Positions 34,101-44,386 of a stretch of 44,386 nt of DNA are shown here, in pieces. The notes beneath the pieces were generated by a model. That model did no database searches. It saw nothing but the letters and a program-made list of their open reading frames with translations, and was not told the DNA's origin. The position numbers were made by a program, and so were the translations under genes. Where the stretch lies: contig QZLH01000439.1 of assembly GCA_003833135.1 (NCBI GenBank), positions 1 to 44,386 of the forward strand, given 5' to 3'. The DNA comes from Oehlia diaphana. Its lineage: Eukaryota > Glomeromycota > Glomeromycetes > Glomerales > Glomeraceae. The stretch's first letter is position 1. Each line of letters starts with the position of its first letter.

Positions 34101-37100
34101 TTCCTAAAATGTTGGAAAGATTTGAATTATTGGAAAAAATTGAAAAAATTTTACAATTAAAACGATTGGAAAATAATTGGATATCAAAATCTATTAAGAA
34201 TTTAAAAGATAATTCTTTATTACTTGAAAATATTAATTCATTTATTGATCATCTTGAAAAGAAATTTAATAAAATTAATGAAAATTGTTGGATTTTAATA
34301 AAAGAATTATCAAATTCAAAGAATTTCTTGGATTTTTTAACCATAGTTTCTGTAGATGAAATTAAAAATTTGATTAATAATATCAACGATGACGATCAAA
34401 TTCTTATTCAAGAGGATATAATTTTTTCTTTAATTCAAATTAAACAAATTTTTTATCCAATCATTAACAAGAAAATGAAAAATATTATTGAATTTTTGGA
34501 AGAATTATCAATTATTATTAACAAGGATCCTAGTTTAATTAATAAGTTCATTTTGTGTAATAATAATGATGAATTACAAAATTTTTATCATAATGTTACA
34601 AATATTGAGGAAATTAATACGAGAAAGATTAAGAAGATCATTTCTGATGGAATTTTTCTATTTTTTTATGATGAGAAAAATCATAAATGTTCAATTATAC
34701 TTAATAATACTTATGATCTATATTATATTTTGAAATTAAGAGAAAAAGTTGGTTTAATGAAAAAATCAAAAGTTACAAATGATTTCATTGATTTAATTGA
34801 TATTATTCAAAAAATCATCAATGTTACCACTAAATTAATACGAAATGGTCATTTTGATTATCGAAAGTTTGAAAAGAAAATAAAAGGATCGGAAAATATT
34901 AAAGAATTTCTTATATTCTTAAATGACAATTTAGAAAAATGGTAACTATAATTTATTAATTTACTTACTAACGTTAAGAATTATACTTTTAAACGTTTAT
35001 AATATATTGATCAATTTTTTTTATTGTTTCTTAGGAATAATATAGTGAATAAAGTTCAAAAAAATTGTTATTATTTAACTCTCTTTTCTCCTAATCAAAT
35101 CTTGGAATTTTACGATTATTTCACGTCGGAAAACTTGGATAAAGAAAATGAACAAAGATGCAAGGCGTTGATTAAATTCGTAAATAGTAACGCTCAATTA
35201 CCATCTCATAAGGAAATAAAAAGAATCTCACGTGTATCGAACGATTATTTTGGTCTACTTTGTGAAATTGGTTATAGATTGGAAAATATTTTTAAAAATC
35301 TTCCAAAACAATGGCAAATAATTCAACAAGAAATAATTCCTGATGATATTATTAAAGATAATAGATTATTTATTACCGTTTATGATGATAAATCTTTAAT
35401 TCCAAGTATAATAATGTCATTATATGTTAATAATGGTTATTATCCTGAACCATGGCAACTTTTATTATGTACTTCTTCAACTACAATTGAGGAGATTGGA
35501 ATTTTTATTAAAAGATGTTTCTTCGCTTCAGATAATGGTTATAGTAATAATTTATTCTGTATTGTTAATATAGAATCTTTGGATTTTGATTCACAATATA
35601 ATTTAATAAATTATATTAAAGAATTGGAATATAGAAATGAAAATTATCAATTAGTACTTTTATGTCATCGAGAATTAGGAAAATCTCAATATATTTTGGA
35701 TCAACATTCTTTGGAAATTTTGGAGATAGATGAAATAAATTGGTTGAATATTGAAATGATGCAAGATATTTATCGAGAATTATGTCCAAAAGTATTATGC
35801 GTTTCTTCAGATTTATCCGGTCAAGGAAAAACTGAATGGATTAAAGATACTAGTTTTTCTAAACAAAAATTTTCTCGTAATTTCTTAATTAGTGATAATA
35901 TGAATTTTGAATATCTTTTAAATAATCTTAAAGAATATAATCTTAAAGATATAGAAAGTTTACATATTAATATTTTATCAACTGATTATCCGGATGATGT
36001 GAATTTATTCTTATTCGAATTATTAACTTTTAAGATTGTTTCTTATAAAAATTTGATCGTTTCTATTCCGGAAACTTTTATTTTTATTGAAATAGCATCA
36101 TCAGTAAAACAAAAATTACTTAATTGTTTACCTATTTTAAAATTTTTACCTTTTAAACATTTATCTTGGAATATAGAAAATTTTAAAATTTCACAAGAAA
36201 TAACAAGTCCAATTCAAATTGTATGTCATTATTTAAATTCATGTGATTTTGGGGAAATTGATAAGAAAGAAATCATATTTAATTATTTAAATCCTTTATC
36301 GGAAGAAATTTGTCGAAATCTTATTATGAGATATTTTTTTAAAGATGATAATAATATTACTTCATTTAGAAATATTGAGATTTTTGTTAACGTCTTGGCT
36401 GATCAATTAATTAGATTTTCATCAAGTACAATGAATAATCTAAAATTGAGCGAATCAAACGAATCAAACAATTCAAACGAGAATGTGAGAGGAACAAGAG
36501 GAACATCAAATATTAGATCAATCATAGTTAAATCATTAATAAAAGTTTCAAAGGATTTTGCAACTAAATTCAAGGCGACACCTATAATGGACGAAGATAA
36601 AAGCGCTCATCTTGATCACGCGGATCATAAAATAATGTTTTTTAATTCTCGAGAATTTAATTCTTTTACTATTTTATATCAAGATAAGAATAAAATTCCT
36701 GATAATATTAAATTATTATTAAAGAGTCAAGCAATTAGTGGAGATTTTGATAATTATAATACTATGTTTTCAAATGATATTTTAACGAAATTAGAAGGAA
36801 TGGAATCGGAATACGTCTTATCTAGTGATAATTTGATAAAGATGGCGGTAATACTTTTAAGAGTAAATGCGAACGTTCCGGTTGTTATTTGTGGTGAAGC
36901 GGGATGTGGAAAGGTAAAATAAATTTTTATTATCAATTTTTTTTGTTTATTTCTAATTTACGTTCAATTTGTTTAATTTACGTTCAATTTACGTTCAATT
37001 TCATTTAATTTACGTTCAATTTTGTTCAATTTACGTTCAATTTCGTTTAATTTGCGTTCAATTTGGTTTACGTTCAATTTTGTTTAATTTTTTAGACAAG

Positions 37101-40100
37101 TTTAATTGCACATTTGGCTTTGATGATAAAAGTTCAATTTCAATCTCTTAATCTTTATGATGGAATCGAAGAAGAAACTATAGTAAACTTTATATCGGAA
37201 GCTTTAAAAAAATCAGAAAAAGAAGAAATTTGGTTATTATTTGATGAATTTAACACATGTAATTATTTGGGTTTACTTGCGGATTTGATATCTAATAGAA
37301 TGTTTCAGGGTAAACCTATAAGTTCAAATATTCGATTATTCGCTTCCTGTAATCCATACCGTCCTCGCGTTCAAAATGAAGATGGTCGTGTAACAAACGT
37401 TAAAAAGTACAAAGAAAGAGGCGATCTTATTTATCAGGTTAAACCACTTCCCAAACAAATCTCTGATTATTTATGGAATTATGATGTCCTGAAACCAAAA
37501 GATGAATATAGATATATTCAAATTATGGTTAAAAATGAGTTAAAAGAATTATCACAACCTCTACTTGTCGAATTAATATCCACTTCTCAAAAATTTATAC
37601 GAAAAGTTGAAGAACCATATAGTGTTAGTTTACGTGATGTGAAACGAGTTATAACATTAGTAAAATTCTTTTATAAATCCCTTAATAATCGTCCAGCGTA
37701 TAAAAAAGGACATAAATACCCATCAAATGAAGGTCCTATTTTAATATATAGATCCTATGTTTTAGCATTGAGTATTTGTTATCATTCTAGATTATGTGAA
37801 CAAGATTTACGTAAACAATATCGTTCCGAAATAAGTCAAATATTTCAAAATCATAATATTTTTATGGGAGAAAAACTTTTTACTAAAATCATTCGGGAAG
37901 AACAAGAAGATTATATTAATAGGATGCAAATTTCAAATAATATAGTCAAAAATGAAGCTTTACTAGAGAATATTTTGGTTATGACTGTTTGCATATTAAA
38001 TAAAATTCCTATCTTTGTTATTGGAGAAACGGGGTATGTATTAAAAAATAATCTCAAATTTTTTTTTTATTATGTTTTGTCGATTTCACTAATGTTTTGT
38101 CGGTTCACTAATGTTTTGTCGGTTTCACTAACATTTTAAAATAAAAGGTCCTCTAAATCTTTGGCTCTTCGTTTAATAAGTTCGAATTTACGTGGATCAG
38201 AGTCTAATGATGATTACTTTAAATCTTTACCAAAAGTATATATTAAAGAATTTTTTTTTAAAAAGTCATTTTTATAACTTTTATATTAAATTGTATTTAT
38301 AATTAGGTTCATATTAACCCATATCTATGTTCTTCGAGTTCCACTATGGATGGAATTTCCAAGATTTTTGAAAAAGCTAATAAATACCAAGAAACAAGTT
38401 CCGATGTTATTAACGTAGTATTGCTCGATAATGGTAAATATTTCATTATTTCTCATGCAACATATGCAACATATGTAACATATGTAACGGTTTATTTATA
38501 TATATACTCATCAATATTTTTTATAGTTGGATTTGCTGAATCAAGTTCTTCGGATCCATTAAGGTTACTTCATACTTTACTCGAACCAAATTATCCAGCA
38601 ACGGGACCAACTGTATCATTTGTTGGGTTATCCAATTGGCGTTTAAATATCGTTAAAAATAGTCGAGCGTTACTTGTACAGAGGTGAATTCTTTTTGTCA
38701 CATACAAATTTTTATCCCTTAACTTTTAATACTCAATATAATTATTTTACTTTTACAGGCCTCGGTTCGATCTAGATGATTTAGTAGATATATCTGAACA
38801 CTTTTTAAATACCAATACCATTGAATCCAGTAAAATTGGAATTATAGAAACCTTGGCCAAATCATGTTCGGATTATGAACAACAATGTCAAGCTTTACCT
38901 AATTTTTACGGTCTTCGAGATTATTACTCGTTAATTAAAAGACTTTCATCAAATGAATTTACGTTAGTGGATACTCAAATGGCATTGGCCCGTAATTTTG
39001 GTGGATTAGAAAATAATATCAAATTATGGGAAAAATATTTTAAAAATATCGTTAAAATATTATTTGATGATGATAAGAATTATTCATGGTCTTTTAAACC
39101 GATACAATTAATTAAGTCAAATTTGAATGATCCTGATTCTCGTCATTTGATGATTATCGGTAAAAGTGAAGCAACTCTAAGTTTATTGGTTGATCAACTA
39201 CAAAAAAGCGGAATGAATCCACTTGTAATTATAGGATCACAATTCCCTGATGATAGTAAAGATTATTGCTATGATGTTTTGAAAAAAATCATTGTAAGTA
39301 AAAGTAAATTTTTCATTATTATAGAAGAAATAATACTTATTTTTTATCTCTTTTTTCTTTTTAGGCGTGTGTTGAAACAGGAAACCCATTAATTCTTACA
39401 GACTTGGAAATGGTTTACGGTAACTTTTATTTTTTTTTTTTATTAACTAGGATAGGGGATGAACGAATAAGTGATGAGATAACCGGATAAGGGATAAGAG
39501 ATAATGACAGATCAATTAAGAGAATTGAGAGATTGGAAACTATAATAAAGGAATGGTTCGAATTACGCGATATATTCGGAGTTGAGATGTATTTGATCGT
39601 GATCCGAGGCGAATTCGGGCGAAATTTTTTTCGGGTCGGACCAGGTCGGGTCGGGTCGGGTCGGGTATATAGTATATGCTCCGAGTCAACGTGCAATTAT
39701 GATTTTTAATTGATCTGGCATAATCCTACTATATCTGGCGTAACTACTACATCCGGAATACTACTAACATATACTTACCGTTTTTATTTTACATATTTAA
39801 TAGCAAGTCTTTATGCTTTATGGGATAAGAATTATATCGAGGTAAACGATAAACATTTGTCACGTGTCGGACTTGGGGCATGTTCCAACTCTATGTTGTA
39901 AGTATAAGAATTTATTATTGTATCAAGTAATTTAAGTGATTCAAGTGATTTTACTTATAATTATTTCGTAATTGTACTAGTTACGTTCCATCAAAATTTA
40001 AGTGCATTATTGTAATGGACGAGAAAAATCTATCTTCAACTGATCCATCACTTCTCAACCGATTTGAAAAACATACATTGTCATTTAATGATGTTCTTGA

Positions 40101-43100
40101 CGAAAAACAACAATCACTTATTCGGGAATTGAAAGATTGGATAGGGCAAATGTATACTTTTAGAAATGATCCTACGATTCAATTACATACTAGTAAATTT
40201 GCACTTTTCTTTGGTTTTGATAAGGATGAATCGTTACAAACTTTAGTATTAGAAAATACAAAAGATAATCGTTACACTGATCGGGACGAGATTTTAATGA
40301 AGTGCAAGGAAAGATTAATTTCAGTATTATCTTCGGATGGAGTTTTAAGGATTGAACGATCAGCTTTAGAGAGGGACGAAATTATCACGCTAAAGGATAT
40401 TTATTTTTGTCAACAATTTCATGATAATCTTTGTGATTATTTCGAATCTTTATTTAATATAAAAAATACTATTGGAGGAGATTTAGTAACTGTCAATACA
40501 TTCTCTGATTTAAACGTAGATATCGGATCTTGTTTAGGAGAAATTGCAAGTTGTCAAATATATAAATTATCAATTTTCAAGACCGAAGCACGACTTTCAG
40601 AACGAGTGAAAGATTTCTTTTTCAAATCGGACGATCAAATATTAATTATTCAATGTGAAGCAACAACATTAACAAATTCAAAATATATTAAATTAACAAA
40701 ATCTATTATTGAAAAATATCATAACGAATATTTAATTAATAGAGGACCTACGAAAATTGTATGTTTAATAAATCATATTAGAAGAGATTATGAACGAAAT
40801 TTAATATCAAATTTCATACCTGGATGGAAACAAATTACGATCGAATCATTGGAACAATGTGATATAAAATTAAATAAACTTTATGATAAATCATTATATG
40901 ATATATTAAATTCAAAAATATTTAGAAAATTAATTACTTCTAGTATGCCATTTGAAAAATTTTTAAAAGATAAATTAGGATGGTGTTTTTCTTGTATTAA
41001 GTATCCGACCTCTAATGAAAATTATATCAGGTAAGAAATGATAATTTTATTTTTTATAATTATATTTTATTACGTTTACTAAAATTATATATATCTTTTT
41101 AGCGTGATAAGCAAAGAAATTTTACGTAATAAAAATTTAAGTCAATACATTAAAACAAAAACCTTTAATTGGATTTCAGAAAATTGTAATGATTGGAAAT
41201 ATGAAGTAGCCAAAAATCAAGATTATATAAATCAATTCACATGTTTTTCACTTGCATTACAAAATTATGTGATGATAATTCTTAAAAATACCATAACAAA
41301 AATATTATATTCAATCGAAAAATTATCAGCAACAAAAACTTTTTTCAATCTAGAAAATTGTTTAGAACATGAAAAGAAAATGGAATTATTAGAATTATGG
41401 AAACAATGTTTTTTGGATAATACAATTATAAATATTAATAATTTATCAGAACCAAATTCTAATAAATATATAATAACATCAATGATTCAAGAACTTGAAT
41501 TTCCATTTTCTTATTATTTTTTTAATCAAATTAATTTTTATAAAATTTATTATGAAGAAGAATTAAATATATTAAAACAAGATTTAAATAGTATTGATGA
41601 AGAAACTGGAGAATTACGTATAAAATTAGAAGATGATCATATAGAAGAATTTAAGAATAATTTATTATCAATCAAACCAAATTTTATAACATTACAAAAA
41701 TATTCAGAATTATATTATAATGATTTTATTAAAATAATATCTCATAATATAAAAAAATTGATTAAAAAAGAAGAATTAGATTTTATTATTGAAAATATAA
41801 ATGGGGAAGAAATAAGTTCTAATCCATTCTTACTTCATATTTATTGGTGGAAACATTCAGAAAGTATTTTAATTCAATTAAAATTAATTGAACATTTTCC
41901 AATAATATTTGAAAAAGCTAAAGAAGATTTTATAAAATATGGTGAACTTGAAGAATTTCTTTTTAATGAATCGATTAATCTTATATTACAAAAAATTTGT
42001 TATAAAGAGGAATATGAAAAAGAGATTAATATCTTATTAAATTTAATTAAAAAATTAAATGATACGAAAAAATTATCAAGACTTCCTTTATTATATATTT
42101 GTAATGATTTATTAAAAATCAAATTAATTCCATTGGATAAAATCAAAGAAATAATTCATTTAGGAAAAGGGAAAAAACAAGAATTTATTACAACAGAAAT
42201 AATTGATTTGATATTTAATCATTTAGATTATAATTATAATAATGAAATAATTATAAATAATATAAGATCTTTTATATTAAGAAGTCTTGAAATTATTCCA
42301 TTAGAATCAAAAGTTCGATTAAATCTTTATAAAAATTTATTTATAAGAAAACCTTTTAAATTAATTAAAGAAATAATAGAAAAAATATTCATTACAGAAA
42401 ATCAAGTGGAAGAAGGAATATTTTTCAATTTAATTAATAATCCTAAACAAGGAATAAAAAAATCAATTAGATTAAATGCAATTAATGAATTTTTTGAAAT
42501 TCAAAATTTTGATAATAATATGATCGAAATCTGTTGTGAAATAATTCAAGAAATTTTTAATGATTTTGAATTGAAAAAATTGATTCCTTATTTTAAAAAT
42601 TCGGTTGAAATTTTTATAAAAAATTCAAATTTTCAACGTATGATTTCAGTAGCATTTCTTAAAGAATTTTCATTTAAATTATGGGATTATTGTAAGAAAG
42701 AAGAAAATATTTTATCAAAATCATTAATTAATGATATTAATAATTGTTTAAAAATCAAACATCCAAATATTAGAAAACTTAAATATTGTTTCTTAATTCA
42801 AAAATCACGAGTTACAATAAGTTTGAATCAAATCAAAGTATTAAGAAATATATTTCCATGGATTGAAGATGATGAATTAATTATTAATATTCCAAAATAT
42901 TATAACCCGATTAGAAAAGTGAAATTTGAAGATTTTCGTTCTTTTTATTATAGTGAATTCAAGTATAATTTAGATAATCATCCATTCTTATCAATATATT
43001 TTAATCATTGTGAAAAATTAAAACTTATCAAACATCTTCAACCAATCATTAAATTCGTAATAATTTTAAATTCAAAACTTGAATATAATACAACAAGAAA

Positions 43101-44386
43101 ATTGGCTCATACAATGACATTTCGTGAATTTATTGAAAAAGAATCTTCTGGTGATACTTTAAATTTAAAATCTTTATATTATGGATTTGAATTAAGTTGG
43201 AATATTGTAATTAATCATATAATTGATTCTAAAGAATTATCTCATGATAAACCATTAATGAATATTAAAAGACCTATTATTTTCGGTTTAATTGAACAAA
43301 AAAATTTAGGAATTTATTTATGTACGATTTTGGAATTTTTATTAAGATTACAAAATGAATTTTTGGATAATGTTATCAATATTTCAAATTTATTTGATTC
43401 TAAATCAATTAAAGTTAGTCAAGCTCAAGATATCAATTTTATTAATTTTGAAGGGGACGAAAAGATTATTTCACGACATAGTCAAAGAATTTTTGAAGAT
43501 GAAACAAAATTTTTCTTTGATTTACAACAAATTGAAATGGTACTTATTAAAGAATTAGTTAATAATAAGGTTCATTTTGAAAGATTAGAAGAAAATCAAT
43601 TTTATTTGAAAAATTTTACTTTTAAAAATGAATTATTTTATAATTCTCCAAGAATTCTTTTTGATGTGAAAAAATCATTACCACAAGAACCTATAGTGGA
43701 AAAAATGACCTTAGTTTTAACAATGTTTCAATCAATTCTTACTTTAAATCCTGAAAATTCAATTGATTTATTTGAATTACTTTCAATATTTGATATAATT
43801 CTTAGTTTTATAAAAGAATTATCTATTAGTCATAGTGATATGCTTATAATGGATTTTGTTAATCAATGGTTAAAATTAGCGAAACTTGATACTTCAAAAT
43901 ATAAAATATTTAGTGATTTTTCATTAAAAAATATTGTAGAATTATATGAATTAATTGAAGAACAAAATGTTAATAATTCAATAATTCATAATATTAATGA
44001 TAAATTTAAAATCACTTTATCTCAACAAATGAAGAAATCTATTAATAATTTTATAGATTACTTTGATCAAGATGATGATTTAATTCCTGCTACAGAATTT
44101 TTACTTGCTTTAAAAAGATTTATTTATAGATTTTTATCAATTGATACAACAAATATAGAAAATATAAATTTAAATATTTATTTCTTAGATTTTACTTTAA
44201 ATTTATGGCCAGATTATATTAAGAAAGATTTGATTGAAAATTTATTTCCAAATTGTTTATTGGTATCTCATACTTATAATTGTTATATTTATATTATTAA
44301 TGAAATTGAGGTAATGTATATTTTTGATATTATATATAGTAAATAATTGATTATATTTTTATTAACTTTATATTTTTTTTTTTTAA
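31170..44386 (+). CDS. RNF213-like giant protein: CBM20 + AAA core, partial at 3' end
   Basis: Twelve exons: 31170-32923, 33019-34941, 35035-36913, 37096-38033, 38148-38235, 38307-38433, 38527-38683, 38759-39293, 39365-39419, 39804-39897, 39981-41030 and 41103-44310. All junctions are GT-AG and in phase; 3,936 codons. Residues 5-110 form a CBM20-like domain (ITFHVHLPT, ILGDGPELGEWKKP). An alpha-helical stalk follows, then a degenerate P-loop SGQGKTEW near 1487. AAA3 has GEAGCGKT (1846-1853), LLFDE (D1902, E1903) and CNPYRPR. AAA4 has GETGSSKS (2162-2169), LLDN (D2235, N2236), GLSNWRLN and RALLVQRPRFDLDDLVD. Later come CIIVMDEKNLS, DPSLLNRFEKH and the C-terminal LQPIIKF and LFPNCLLVSHTY. These follow human RNF213 in order. 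Human RNF213 is an AAA E3 ligase acting on lipid droplets and intracellular bacteria. No RING or RZ finger is visible. After 44310 a GTAATG donor predicts more exons; without splicing the frame ends at 44346. Confidence 0.88.
33130..33330 (+). repeat. 39-bp coding minisatellite (Ser/Thr/Ala linker)
   Basis: Three exact or near-exact 39-bp units begin at 33200, 33239 and 33278, each encoding MTASTASTTASTS, with degenerate units on both sides. The insert sits near the start of exon 2 of the RNF213-like gene and is more GC-rich than the surrounding exon. It probably forms a flexible, length-variable linker in the stalk. Confidence 0.9.
36960..37090. repeat. Tandem repeat filling intron 3
   Basis: The 182-bp intron 3 (36914-37095), which splits the AAA3 Walker A between GCGK and TSL, consists mainly of TTTACGTTCAATTT units with 12-26-bp spacing, about eight copies. 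Confidence 0.8.
38072..38130. repeat. 20-bp tandem repeat in intron 4
   Basis: ATGTTTTGTCG(A/G)TTTCACTA is repeated at 38072, 38092 (19 bp) and 38111. It lies inside intron 4 (38034-38147), which splits the AAA4 Walker A codon GG|G. Confidence 0.85.
39420..39803 (+). other. Long intron 9 with (TCGGG)n repeat
   Basis: At 384 bp it is four to five times longer than most introns of this gene. It contains GGTCGGACCAGG followed by TCGGG x4 at 39646-39665, a GC-rich simple repeat rare in this window, and GGATAAGG/GGGATAAGAGATAA words near 39480-39500. It may contain an inserted repeat element. Confidence 0.6.

Noticed and set aside
39427..39696. Antisense frame with TRPDPTRPGPTR in intron 9
   Set aside because: Generated by the TCGGG simple repeat; no other coding evidence.
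44311..44346. Treating the TAA at 44344 as the true end of the RNF213-like gene
   Set aside because: A GTAATG donor in phase follows INEIE and the residues after it are spacer-like, so a further exon beyond the window is more likely; not proven.
1..44386. CRISPR arrays, rRNA or bacterial-type operons
   Set aside because: No regularly spaced identical repeats with unique spacers, no rRNA-like sequence, and genes carry spliceosomal introns.

Overview
This AT-rich window looks like nuclear DNA of a filamentous fungus, most likely an arbuscular mycorrhizal fungus of the Rhizophagus type (Glomeromycotina). I infer this from intron-bearing genes with short GT-AG introns, homopolymer-rich spacers, a Sel1-repeat kinase, a decayed Kelch-like gene, a class IV chitin synthase and a giant RNF213-like AAA gene starting with a CBM20-like domain. 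Large Sel1, kinase, Kelch and RNF213-like families are known from that group. No database search was possible; gene names rest on motifs read from the sequence.

Layout. 1-2465 (minus): Sel1-repeat protein kinase relic, lacking its 5' end, frameshifted in the kinase domain and running off the left edge. 2466-8269: transposon-derived and AT-rich spacer with two MITE-like elements. 8270-10664 (minus): three-exon coiled-coil protein with one C-terminal membrane anchor and a short proline-containing tail supplied by a small last exon. 11486-13524 (minus): eight-exon GH125/Mug157-type gene with a 21-nt microexon. 13560-16650: repeat-rich spacer with minisatellites, a tandemly repeated promoter-like palindromic block and one transposon end. 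16749-18010 (plus): Kelch/galactose-oxidase-like membrane protein pseudogene. 18011-21306: spacer with no convincing gene. 21307-21681 (minus): small B12D/NDUFA4 (MLRQ)-type inner-membrane protein. 23606-26722 (plus): intact, intronless class IV chitin synthase with a Q-rich repeat tail. 27631-27958 (minus): a two-exon, 78-residue secreted cysteine-rich protein. 28645-30050 (plus): decayed second copy of the chitin synthase, with an internal fragment tandemly amplified. 31170 to the right edge (plus): RNF213-like giant gene; twelve exons here encode 3,936 residues, all joined in frame.

The most unusual features are these. The RNF213-like protein keeps the CBM20 domain and AAA ATPase core, but no RING or RZ-type zinc finger is visible where the E3 module should lie. 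Its AAA4 Walker B reads LLDN rather than LLDE. The chitin synthase locus was duplicated in tandem and one copy destroyed, with a possible secreted alpha-hairpinin-like peptide gene in the duplicated flank. The coiled-coil protein has KASH-like architecture that shows only once its last exon is recognised.

The genes do not form an operon or an obvious pathway. Chitin synthase and GH125 relate to cell wall and mannose-containing glycans; the Sel1-kinase and RNF213-like genes belong to families expanded in these fungi.
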